The notes beneath the pieces were generated by a model that did no database searches, had not been told where the DNA came from, and saw only the letters and a list, made by a program, of their open reading frames with translations. The position numbers were made by a program, and so were the translations under genes. This document shows positions 7,607-14,802 of a stretch of DNA of 14,802 bases, piece after piece. The DNA is taken from contig SFNC01000044.1 in NCBI GenBank assembly GCA_004554255.1, positions 1 through 14,802 on the forward strand, given 5' to 3'. The number at the start of each line of letters is the position of its first letter. Position 1 is the stretch's first letter. This DNA is from Bacteroidales bacterium. GTDB lineage: Bacteria > Bacteroidota > Bacteroidia > Bacteroidales > Muribaculaceae.

Positions 7607-8176
7607 ATGAAAAAGTATCTATGTGCCATAGCTTGCCTGTTTGCACTTTCGGCATCCGCCCAGATTGCCGAGGTAGGCAAGCCCGAACTTGTTCGCGGGC
7701 CCCGTCATTCCGCTGCCATTCAACAGGGCGCAAAATCATCCGTTGATGTCCGCACAGAAGGTTCGCAGCTGATAATCAGCCGTAACGGAGTAGAAAAGAG
7801 CTACACCCCCGTTGAATCCGTATCCGGATACATCTGGGCATCGGTATCGCCGGACAACACCAAGATCGTTTTCTTTTCCGGAGCCAAGGGCCTAATAGTC
7901 ACCGACCTTGAGGGCAACATCCTGTCGCGTCCCGGCAAATACGAGGCTCCGTCATGGTTCGGCAACAACCACCTCGTGGTCCAGAATGCCACCGACGACG
8001 GCCACCAGCTGCACTCGTCGCAAATCCTGCTCATTACTCTTGACGGCAAACAGACACAGAGCCTTACCGCCCCCGAGTCCATGACTATGGAACCCGAAGG
8101 CGATGCTGAATCATGCACCGTATGGTTTTCCACCATTGACGGTCTCAATTATCGTCAATCCGTAAAACTTAAATGA
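7607..8176 (+). CDS. Small secreted protein with TolB/PD40-like propeller repeats (module 1)
   Basis: This 189-aa protein begins with a signal peptide (MKKYLCAIACLFALSASA, then Q). The core SVSPDNTKIVFFSG, followed by GLIVTDLEGN, is a PD40/TolB-like beta-propeller blade, and a second weaker blade follows around LLITLDGKQTQSLT. The protein is far too short for a closed six- or seven-bladed propeller, so it must be a partial propeller, assemble with copies of itself, or dock onto a partner. It lies 13 bp after the phosphodiester glycosidase gene and overlaps the next amidase gene by ATGA, which suggests translational coupling and a job tied to that amidase. It is clearly paralogous to the protein at 10582-11037. 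No enzymatic motif is seen. Function unknown. Confidence 0.75.
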   Translation: MKKYLCAIACLFALSASAQIAEVGKPELVRGPRHSAAIQQGAKSSVDVRTEGSQLIISRNGVEKSYTPVESVSGYIWASVSPDNTKIVFFSGAKGLIVTDLEGNILSRPGKYEAPSWFGNNHLVVQNATDDGHQLHSSQILLITLDGKQTQSLTAPESMTMEPEGDAESCTVWFSTIDGLNYRQSVKLK

Positions 8177-10572
8177 CCATGAAGAAACTGCTCACACTTA
8201 TACTGGCCGCCGGTGCTCTTACCGCCGGCGCACGTACTGCCAACGGCCTTAAAATTTACATAAACCCCGGACATGGCGGACATGACGCTGACGACCGCAA
8301 TGTAGTAATTCCGCCTTATGCAGCCGGAGACCCCAACGGTTACTGGGAAAGTAACTCAAATCTCTCCAAAGGCCTGCAGCTGCGCAACATGCTGGAAGCC
8401 AAAGGCTACACCGTGCAGATGTCCCGCGTGACTAATACTTCGGATGATGACCTGGGACTGTCAACTATTGTAAGGTACAGCAACGAATCCGGCGCAGACC
8501 TCTTCCTGTCCATACACTCCAACGCCACCGGAACATCCAATCGTGTGAATTTCCCGCTGTTGCTCTTCCGCGGATACGACGATGCACCGGTAAAACCGCA
8601 GGACAAAGTCCTGTGCGAAATCATAGACCGGCAACTGCTGGAAAATGACGCTACGGTATGGACACATACCAACCCCAATATCCGCGGTGACTGGAGCTTC
8701 TACAAAAGCTGGGGAACACAAGGATTAGGAGTGCTTCGCGATAACAATGTCATAGGAATGCTCTCCGAGGGCTCGTACCACGATTACATCCCGGAGACTT
8801 ACCGACTGATGAGCGACGACTTCTGCTGGCTTGAGGCCTGGCACTTCCGCAAAGCAATTGACGAGTATTTCGGCGTTGACCCGAATCTGACCGGGGTTAT
8901 TGCCGGACGAATCAACGACAACCGTCTGCCCCGCGAAGGTGATTTCATAAAGTTCGGGGACGACAAACTCGCCACCGTGAACAACGCAACCGTAAATTTA
9001 TATGACGCCGATGGCAAAAAAATAGATTCTTACGTTACAGACCCCGTAAATATAAACGGATTCTATCTCTTCAAGGACGTTGAACCCGGCAATTACAAGA
9101 TCGAGATTCTGGATACCGAGAATTACTACGGCACGAAACAGGATGTCTCTGTCACCGCCGACAAGGTTTCGTACGCCAACATAAAGCTGCAGCGCAAGCG
9201 CCTCACGCCTCCCGAAGTCACCGCATATTCTCCCGTATGGAAAGACGGAGACGAGGGCACTCTCTGCAATGTTCCCATTTCCTTCACCTTCAACTGGGAT
9301 ATGGACACCGAGGCAACAGAAAAAGCCATCTCCATCACTCCTCCGATAACCGGTACTTTCAAATGGGAAGACCTCAACACCAAAGTCATTTTCACTCCCG
9401 GCGAACCCTACAAGACCGGAACAGAATACACCGTGACTCTGTCTACCGATGCCCGTCATGCCGGAAACCTGAACCTTAAGGAACCGTTCTCGTTCAAGTT
9501 TGTGACAAACGACCGCGACTTCATGACCATTCTTACGCACTATCCCACCGAGGGCGCTCCGGTTCACTACGACGGTGCCTTGATTGAATTCCGCTTCGAC
9601 AAAAAGCCCAGCACCACCAATCTGCTTAACTGCCTGTCGTGCAAAAACAGCAAAGGCGAGGATGTGTCTTTCTACAAACGCGGACTTAAATCCTCCACTA
9701 CCAAAGATGTTTACGGATTCTTCCGCATACCCTTCTCGGGCGCTCTCACCGTGGGCGAGACATACACTCTTACCCTCGACAAGGAACTCGCCGACCGCGA
9801 CGGAATCACCATCGGCAAGCCGGTGACAGTGAAATTCACCGCCGTTGACGCAGCTACCGCCAATGAAGGCGACGCTCTTGTAGACGAAATGGATGCCGCC
9901 AACTTCTCTTTTGACAGCGAAGGCTCCACAGGCGTAACTTCTGCTGCTATAAAAGCGTCCACCACACAGAAACTGTTCACCAAATCGCAGGAAATAACAT
10001 ACACATTCGGCAACGATGCATCCGGCGAAGTAAGATTTGCCCGTACTGTCGGAGAAAATGACGTGTTTATCTCGCCCACAGACAAGATTAAACTCCATGT
10101 TTACGGCGACCTCACCGGCAATGAACTGTACCTGGAGCTTACCTCGAATGTCTCTACCCGTTACATTCCGGTATGCACCATGGACTTCCTGGGCTGGAAA
10201 TACATCGAAGTAGCCGCATCCGAAGCCGAAGCTCCCTCACAGCTTTCCGGCATCAAGCTCGTAGAGGTACCCTCTCAGATGTCCAAGAAAGGCACTGTAT
10301 ATGTAGACCGTATCACCTCCGGTGACTATGCCGGCGTTGAGGATGCCGTTGTGTCGGAAATCAGTGTTTACCCCAACCCGGCATCAGAGTATCTCATTGC
10401 AAACGCGCCCTGCGTAATCACCTCGGTTACTCTGATAGACCTTAAAGGTCAGACAGTTGGCGCCGCAGCCGGCAACGTACTCAACGTATCGGCAGTTACA
10501 CCCGGCCACTACCTCCTGCGCGTAAACACTGCCGGTAGCAGCACTATCCACAAAGTAATCATCAAACATTAA
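8173..10572 (+). CDS. Secreted N-acetylmuramoyl-L-alanine amidase (Amidase_3), multidomain, T9SS tail (module 1)
   Basis: This 799-aa protein (797 if it starts at the second ATG, 8179) has a signal peptide ending about residue 20. The zinc amidase domain spans about 26-235: INPGHGG (H34), YWES (E59), SIHSNA (H115) and MLSEGS (E199) supply the full His-Glu-His-Glu set, so it should cut the MurNAc-L-alanine bond of peptidoglycan. A carboxypeptidase-regulatory-like beta-sandwich follows (about 241-342), then two Big_5-type Ig-like domains (about 343-450 and 451-560; FTFNWDMD and FRFDKKP mark each), a jelly-roll-like domain (about 565-715), and a canonical T9SS type A sorting domain with VYPNPA at about 731. 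It would be exported to the cell surface or medium. The start overlaps the stop of the small propeller gene by ATGA. The protein at 11047-13455 is a full-length paralogue. Confidence 0.9.
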   Translation: MTMKKLLTLILAAGALTAGARTANGLKIYINPGHGGHDADDRNVVIPPYAAGDPNGYWESNSNLSKGLQLRNMLEAKGYTVQMSRVTNTSDDDLGLSTIVRYSNESGADLFLSIHSNATGTSNRVNFPLLLFRGYDDAPVKPQDKVLCEIIDRQLLENDATVWTHTNPNIRGDWSFYKSWGTQGLGVLRDNNVIGMLSEGSYHDYIPETYRLMSDDFCWLEAWHFRKAIDEYFGVDPNLTGVIAGRINDNRLPREGDFIKFGDDKLATVNNATVNLYDADGKKIDSYVTDPVNINGFYLFKDVEPGNYKIEILDTENYYGTKQDVSVTADKVSYANIKLQRKRLTPPEVTAYSPVWKDGDEGTLCNVPISFTFNWDMDTEATEKAISITPPITGTFKWEDLNTKVIFTPGEPYKTGTEYTVTLSTDARHAGNLNLKEPFSFKFVTNDRDFMTILTHYPTEGAPVHYDGALIEFRFDKKPSTTNLLNCLSCKNSKGEDVSFYKRGLKSSTTKDVYGFFRIPFSGALTVGETYTLTLDKELADRDGITIGKPVTVKFTAVDAATANEGDALVDEMDAANFSFDSEGSTGVTSAAIKASTTQKLFTKSQEITYTFGNDASGEVRFARTVGENDVFISPTDKIKLHVYGDLTGNELYLELTSNVSTRYIPVCTMDFLGWKYIEVAASEAEAPSQLSGIKLVEVPSQMSKKGTVYVDRITSGDYAGVEDAVVSEISVYPNPASEYLIANAPCVITSVTLIDLKGQTVGAAAGNVLNVSAVTPGHYLLRVNTAGSSTIHKVIIKH

Positions 10573-10581
10573 ATATTGAGC

Positions 10582-11037
10582 ATGAAAAATATTCTTGCAG
10601 CCGCCATGCTGCTCAGCGCTGTTTCCGCTTCGGCGCTCACATCCTCCAAGGCTACGCCATATACGGGCTCTCCGGCTACGCCGACAATGGCACGTATCGC
10701 CTCGCCGGCCGTCAGCCCCGACGGAAAGCATATCGTGTATTTCGACTCAGTGAAAGGCGTAATTGTCGCCAACGCAGACGGCTCCGGGGCAAAGAGTATT
10801 GCCAAAGAGGGCATTTTCCCCGCCTGGTCCACAAACTCTGTGATTGTATACGTAGTGAGCCACGACGACGGTTACCAGACCACCGCAGCGTCTCTTATGG
10901 CGCATGACATTCAGGACGGTTTCACTATCACTGCCACCGACAACGATTTAATCGTTGACGCCGTATGCTCGGCCGGAGACGGAAATGTCGTATTCACCAC
11001 TACGGACGGCAAAGCTTTCTCCATAACTGTAAAATAA
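10582..11037 (+). CDS. Small secreted protein with TolB/PD40-like propeller repeats (module 2)
   Basis: Starting at the ATG at 10582 this encodes 151 aa with a signal peptide (MKNILAAAMLLSAVSASA). A TTG two codons earlier is also in frame but is less likely. AVSPDGKHIVYFDSVKGVIV is a PD40/TolB-like blade that aligns with SVSPDNTKIVFFSGAKGLIV of the small protein of module 1; further shared landmarks are the DDG(Y/H)Q segment and a terminal TTDGKAF-like strand. The chain is shorter than its paralogue and again cannot close a propeller on its own. It sits 9 bp after one amidase gene and 9 bp before the other. A chaperone, inhibitor or targeting partner of the following amidase would fit the gene order, but nothing in the sequence proves this. 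Confidence 0.72.
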   Translation: MKNILAAAMLLSAVSASALTSSKATPYTGSPATPTMARIASPAVSPDGKHIVYFDSVKGVIVANADGSGAKSIAKEGIFPAWSTNSVIVYVVSHDDGYQTTAASLMAHDIQDGFTITATDNDLIVDAVCSAGDGNVVFTTTDGKAFSITVK

Positions 11038-11046
11038 ACCACAGCC

Positions 11047-13455
11047 ATGAAAAGAGTATTTATCGCAATTCTTGCTTTGATGGCCATCATGGGTTCGGCC
11101 GAGGCCAAGCGCATGAGCGACCTCAAGATATATATAAACCCCGGACACGGCGGATATGATTCCGACGACCGTCCTATTCTTATCCATCCGTTCCAGGCCA
11201 GCAACGACACCCTGGGCTACTGGGAGTCTAAGTCCAACCTATACAAGGGCTTGCACATGTATCATATCCTTGACTCATTAGGGGCCAAGGCATATCTGTC
11301 ACGCACCAAGAATACCACTAACGATGACCGTAACTTGAGTGATATCTCAAGTGAAGCAAACAACTATGGAGTGGACCTCTTCTTCTCCATTCACTCCAAT
11401 GCCGGTGAGGACGTTAACTATCCGCTGATGCTTTACAGGGAGCAAGTGGAAGGCACTCCCCGCTATCCGGGAAATGTAACTCTGTCAAAGATTCTGTGGC
11501 GTAACCTGCACAGCAACAAAATGGCTACATGGACCCGCGACACGGAATATATCTCCGGAGACCTCACTTTCTACAAGAATATGTGGCAGGGCGGCCTCGG
11601 CGTTCTGCGCAACCTGTATGTGGTGGGACTGCTGAGCGAAGGCGGCATGCACGAGCATCGCCCCGAGGCTCACCGCCTGATGAACGATGACTACTGCTGG
11701 CTGGAGGCATGGCACTTCGTCCGCACTATCATGGAGTACTTCGAGACCGAAGACAAGTTTGTTACCGGCAATGTGGCTGGTATTGTGTACGATGACCACA
11801 ACAAGCGTGAGTTCGTTATGCCCTGGAAAAACCACCATGCCTATGGACGCGATGTTAACGCTCCGCTGAATTTTGCTACTGTGGAACTGCGCGACATGAG
11901 CGGAAATGTGGTGCAGCGACGCACCACGGACGACATGTACAACGGTGTCTTTGTCTTCCGTAATGTAAAACCCGGTAATTACAAGCTTTACAGCGTAAAG
12001 GATGGTTATTATGCCGAGGAAAAAGACGTTACAGTGACTGCCAACGAGGTTACTTATCAGGACATGCCGCTGAACCTGAAACGCCCCGGACACCTGGAAA
12101 TAACAAGCTACTCTCCGGTTATGACCAATGGCGAACCGGTATCGTGCTCCTCTCCCATCGCCTTCACATTCAATTATGACGTTGACCACGAGTCTCTTGA
12201 GAAGAACATACAGATTACTCCCGCATTAGCAGGCCGCTGGGTTTATTCCGATTCATACCACAAGGCCTCTTATGTTCCCGACATCGCACTGGAGCGTGTC
12301 ACAGAATATACTATAACTGTCCCCGTCTCGGTTAAGAGCGCCGACAAGTATAACCCGGAGCCCGGACTTGCCGAGCCGCTGGTGTTCAAGTTCAATACCC
12401 GCGACCGCAGCCAGATAGAGGTTATCGGACAATATCCCACAGACGGCGGCACAGTACACTTTGCAAAACCCACTATCGAATTCCGTTTCGACAACAAGAT
12501 TGATGCGGCTTCAATGCGCAACAATTTCTCAATAACGAATTCGGCCGGAAAAGCAATCGGCATCAATTCCCGTCTTTCCAAGTTCAATCAGCTTGCCAAC
12601 GGATTCGGCAACGCCCAGATGGTTCTCAGCGAGGACCTTACCCCCGGAGAAGTTTATACCGTGACTGTATCCGGAGATTTGCGTGACGCCGACAAAATCC
12701 CCTTGGTTCACAAGCAGGAATTCACCTTTACCGCCAATGACGTCACTGCTGACGCCAGCGCCGATGCCGTTGTATTTGACAATGTAGAGGACGCATGCAA
12801 CTTCGCCGTAAATACCGAGCGCACATCCGGAACTTCCACCAAGCCTACCGCCACAAACACAACACAGACCGTTATTGCCGGACTGCGTTCTGCAAATTTC
12901 AGCTATTCGTTCGCAAACTTCCATGACGGTGTTGTGGAGTGGGACTACACAGGCGAGGCTGTTCACTTCAACTCCGATGATATCCTGTCGCTTTACATTA
13001 ACGGCGACCTGAACAACCATGAGCTTTACGCAATAATGGCTTCCGGCACAAACCGCAAGTACATACCCATCTGCAACCTTGACTTCCGCGGCTGGAAACG
13101 CTTCGACCTCAACCTCAACGACCTTGAGGAAGACTGGTGTCCGTTCAACTTCGCCGGACTGCGACTCGTCCAGACCGAGAGCCCGTCCACCCAGAAAGGC
13201 TCATTCCAGGTTGACGAAATGGCCCGCGTAATATCAAACAAGGCCGGCATAGAAGACCTGGTTGCCGACGGCATTACAGTTACCGCCGCAAATGGCACAA
13301 TTGCCGTTGCAGGCCCTGACAAGGCTGTCTCCTGCCACGTTTATGGCACTGACGGACGTCTTGCAGCTACCTTCAATATCGGCGGACAGGCCAAACTTCC
13401 GGCCGGTGTATATCTGCTCAGCATCAGTGGAAAAACCGTGAAAGTATCCTTATGA
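11047..13455 (+). CDS. Secreted N-acetylmuramoyl-L-alanine amidase (Amidase_3), paralogue (module 2)
   Basis: This 802-aa protein has a signal peptide (cleavage after SAEA, residue 20). Catalytic landmarks are INPGHGG (H34), YWES (E60), SIHSNA (H116) and LLSEGG (E198), so the active site is intact. The domain order repeats that of the amidase at 8173-10572: beta-sandwich (about 241-345, with a short extra segment around PWKNHHAYGRD), two Big_5-type Ig-like domains (about 346-455 and 456-565), a jelly-roll-like domain (about 570-725) and a C-terminal tail. The tail ends GVYLLSISGKTVKVSL, like a T9SS sorting domain, but the YPNPA signature is absent. Its stop overlaps the kinase gene start by ATGA. 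The two amidases are near equal in length, so they arose by duplication; divergence in the loops around the active site could mean different peptidoglycan targets. Confidence 0.9.
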   Translation: MKRVFIAILALMAIMGSAEAKRMSDLKIYINPGHGGYDSDDRPILIHPFQASNDTLGYWESKSNLYKGLHMYHILDSLGAKAYLSRTKNTTNDDRNLSDISSEANNYGVDLFFSIHSNAGEDVNYPLMLYREQVEGTPRYPGNVTLSKILWRNLHSNKMATWTRDTEYISGDLTFYKNMWQGGLGVLRNLYVVGLLSEGGMHEHRPEAHRLMNDDYCWLEAWHFVRTIMEYFETEDKFVTGNVAGIVYDDHNKREFVMPWKNHHAYGRDVNAPLNFATVELRDMSGNVVQRRTTDDMYNGVFVFRNVKPGNYKLYSVKDGYYAEEKDVTVTANEVTYQDMPLNLKRPGHLEITSYSPVMTNGEPVSCSSPIAFTFNYDVDHESLEKNIQITPALAGRWVYSDSYHKASYVPDIALERVTEYTITVPVSVKSADKYNPEPGLAEPLVFKFNTRDRSQIEVIGQYPTDGGTVHFAKPTIEFRFDNKIDAASMRNNFSITNSAGKAIGINSRLSKFNQLANGFGNAQMVLSEDLTPGEVYTVTVSGDLRDADKIPLVHKQEFTFTANDVTADASADAVVFDNVEDACNFAVNTERTSGTSTKPTATNTTQTVIAGLRSANFSYSFANFHDGVVEWDYTGEAVHFNSDDILSLYINGDLNNHELYAIMASGTNRKYIPICNLDFRGWKRFDLNLNDLEEDWCPFNFAGLRLVQTESPSTQKGSFQVDEMARVISNKAGIEDLVADGITVTAANGTIAVAGPDKAVSCHVYGTDGRLAATFNIGGQAKLPAGVYLLSISGKTVKVSL

Positions 13456-14288
13456 ACATTATAGCCGAGAGCTCCAGTACACGCACCGAGTGGGCATTGG
13501 TCGACGGTGACAAGATCGTCGAGCATGCCTTCACTACGGGCGTGAACCCATACTTCCAGACACGTAAGGAAATATCTCACTCCATACGCCTTGAGCTGCC
13601 GGAGATATTCTTCAGCCGTAGGTGGAAACACGTGTACTTTTACTGCGCGGGATGCTCCAATGCCGAGAAAAACAAGATAATGGAGTCTTCGCTGATTGCG
13701 CAGTTCAAGATTCCGTGTACCGTGAAGTCCGACCTCCTCGGCGCCGCCAGAGGCCTGCTTGTCCGCGAACCCGGCCTTGCATGCATTCTGGGCACCGGCT
13801 CAAACAGCTGCCTTTACGACGGCACGGAGATTATCAAGAACATCGCACCGCTGGGATTCATCCTCGGCGATGAAGGCTCCAACGCGCACATGGGCAAACA
13901 GCTGATTTCGGATATCCTCAAGGAAATTGCGCCGAAGGAAATATCGGACGCATTCTTTGACTATTACCATACCTCGTCCAACGTAATGCTGAACGAGGTC
14001 TATTCGGCTACCCTACCCTCACGCGCGCTGGCAAAGTACGCGCAGTTCCTGCTCGAGCACGTAAATCATCCGTATGTATACGAGCTGGTTTACAACTCTC
14101 TGATGCTCTTCTTCCGCCGCAACATAGCGTCCTACGATTACAAGGACAAGCCCATTTCCTTCGTCGGCTCCACATGCGTGATGTTTGAGGACATTCTGCA
14201 CCGTGTAGCCGATGACTTCGGCGCCTGCATCGCCAAGTGCATTAAATATTCAATGCCCGGGCTTGTAGAATTTCATGCTAACGATTAA
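13452..14288 (+). CDS. BadF/BcrA-family ATPase, probable amino-sugar kinase (GlcNAc/MurNAc kinase-like)
   Basis: This 278-aa cytoplasmic protein has the actin-like ASKHA fold seen in BadF/BadG and N-acetylglucosamine kinases. Visible motifs are phosphate-1 (AESSSTRTEW, residues 5-14), a SDLLGAARG segment with D94 in the position of the catalytic Asp, phosphate-2 (ILGTGSNS), the GFILGDEGS loop (D140, E141) and an adenosine-type FVGS motif near the C-terminus. It probably phosphorylates GlcNAc, MurNAc or a related sugar with ATP. The phosphate-1 motif departs from the usual ADSGSTKTDW form: D to E, G to S, K to R and D to E. Length fits the family. It overlaps the upstream amidase gene by ATGA and lies 12 bp before ssb, so it is translated with the secreted hydrolases. 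Whether it is a GlcNAc or MurNAc kinase cannot be told from sequence. Confidence 0.82.
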   Translation: MNIIAESSSTRTEWALVDGDKIVEHAFTTGVNPYFQTRKEISHSIRLELPEIFFSRRWKHVYFYCAGCSNAEKNKIMESSLIAQFKIPCTVKSDLLGAARGLLVREPGLACILGTGSNSCLYDGTEIIKNIAPLGFILGDEGSNAHMGKQLISDILKEIAPKEISDAFFDYYHTSSNVMLNEVYSATLPSRALAKYAQFLLEHVNHPYVYELVYNSLMLFFRRNIASYDYKDKPISFVGSTCVMFEDILHRVADDFGACIAKCIKYSMPGLVEFHAND

Positions 14289-14300
14289 CACCTCTTACCG

Positions 14301-14621
14301 ATGAACAAAGTAATTCTAATGGGTAACGTGGGCACCGACCCCGAAATCCGATATGTAGAGAAACGTCCTGTGGCATCATTGCGGCTGGCTACAACAGAGC
14401 GCGCCCGCAAACTGCAGAACGGCACTGTAGTCCCGGAGCGTACCGAATGGCACAATATTGTGCTGTGGGACAGACACGCCGAACTTGCCGAGAAATACAT
14501 CCGCAAGGGAAGCCGCCTGTTAATCGAGGGTAAGATTCGCACCCGTGTATGGGAGGACCGCAATACCCTCAAGCACACCATTACGGAAATATACGTTGAC
14601 AATATAGACCTGCTTAAATAG
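14301..14621 (+). CDS. ssb: Short single-stranded DNA-binding protein lacking the acidic C-terminal tail
   Basis: This 106-aa protein has the full OB-fold of bacterial SSB: MNKVILMGNVGTDPEIRY at the start, the TEWHNIVLW strand with its DNA-stacking aromatics, AEKYIRKGS, and EGKIRTRVWED. It ends right after the last strand (VDNIDLLK). The flexible linker and the acidic tip (DDDIPF-like), which recruit replication and repair partners in standard 150-180 aa SSBs, are missing, with no frameshift evident. It is the last gene of the rightward unit, just before a strong terminator. It is probably an accessory SSB rather than the main replication SSB. Its place behind wall-degrading enzymes is odd; co-transcription is supported by the 12-bp gap, a functional link is not. 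Confidence 0.9.
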   Translation: MNKVILMGNVGTDPEIRYVEKRPVASLRLATTERARKLQNGTVVPERTEWHNIVLWDRHAELAEKYIRKGSRLLIEGKIRTRVWEDRNTLKHTITEIYVDNIDLLK

Positions 14622-14636
14622 TACAGGTTCATCATT

Positions 14637-14679
14637 AACAGTGGCCCGGGTACATCAAAATTGTGCCCGGGCCACTGTT
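14637..14679 (+). terminator. Strong intrinsic terminator of the seven-gene unit
   Basis: An 18-bp stem pairs 14637-14654 with 14662-14679, with one G-U pair, around a 7-nt loop; its core is AACAGTGGCCCGGG and its complement. The right arm is followed by GTTGTT. It lies 16 bp after the ssb stop, which marks this as the end of the transcript. The near-perfect symmetry would let it act in both directions, protecting the operon from transcription out of the neighbouring repeat. Confidence 0.85.
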
Positions 14680-14685
14680 GTTACG

Positions 14686-14802
14686 TTAAGACCCCGTTCC
14701 CCAATATTTGTTAATGCAGGGGCGGTGTATTTTCGAGGAAATTTCGCAAGTTGAAGAGGGAGTGTAGCGGGCTACATGACCGATGAGACTTGGCGAAATT
14801 TA
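14686..14802. repeat. Second copy of the repetitive element (start only, inverted relative to copy 1)
   Basis: This is the reverse complement of 209-325, with five mismatches over 117 bp by eye: the TTAAG end, terminal repeat (14691-14722), most of the long hairpin and the apical TGTAGC-GG-GCTACA. The copy continues past the window. Where it differs from copy 1 in the stem (AAGT/ACTT here versus ATGT/ACTT), pairing here is better. Confidence 0.8.

Noticed and set aside
8998..10098. 366-codon minus-strand frame opposite the first amidase
   Set aside because: It is the antisense shadow of a multidomain protein with clear motifs; the translation shows no domain.
11485..12189. 234-codon minus-strand frame opposite the second amidase
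   Set aside because: Shadow of the paralogue in the equivalent kind of frame, with no independent support.
5164..14621. Polysaccharide utilisation locus (SusC/SusD type)
   Set aside because: No TonB-dependent receptor, SusD-like lipoprotein, or hybrid sensor is present in the window.

Overview
The window looks like chromosome of a gut Bacteroidales bacterium, most likely of the Muribaculaceae/Prevotella-like side. The reasons are: large secreted proteins ending in type IX secretion (T9SS)-type C-terminal sorting domains, a TAnnTTTG-type promoter (the Bacteroidetes -7 box), no clear Shine-Dalgarno sites, a golvesin/Xly-domain amidase of a kind common in this order, and a BadF-type sugar kinase. 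This assignment rests on family resemblance only; no search was run.

Layout. Positions 1-325 hold one copy of a repetitive, non-coding element with about 31-bp terminal inverted repeats and two long imperfect hairpins. A leftward unit follows (4863 down to 381): a 992-aa secreted amidase whose catalytic domain is interrupted by a golvesin/Xly carbohydrate-binding-like domain, then a 488-aa GT2 glycosyltransferase, then a hairpin terminator candidate (333-358). A 300-bp AT-rich divergent promoter region (4864-5163) separates this from a compact rightward unit of seven genes (5164-14621): a secreted phosphodiester glycosidase (NAGPA family), a small beta-propeller-like protein, an Amidase_3 N-acetylmuramoyl-L-alanine amidase, a second small propeller-like protein, a second Amidase_3 amidase, a BadF/N-acetylglucosamine-kinase-like ATPase, and a short single-stranded DNA-binding protein. 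Gaps are 9-13 bp or 4-bp ATGA overlaps throughout. The unit ends in a strong intrinsic terminator (14637-14679). From 14686 to the window end a second copy of the repeat begins, inverted relative to the first and nearly identical over the 117 bp that can be compared.

How the genes may work together. Three zinc amidases and a phosphodiester glycosidase, all with signal peptides, would act outside the cytoplasm on peptidoglycan and on a phosphodiester-linked sugar polymer. The cytoplasmic BadF-type kinase would phosphorylate a released amino sugar such as GlcNAc or MurNAc. The most interesting inference is that this is a secreted wall-degradation and salvage operon built around a duplicated [mini-propeller + amidase] module. 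The alternative is remodelling of the cell's own envelope. The substrate cannot be read from the sequence.
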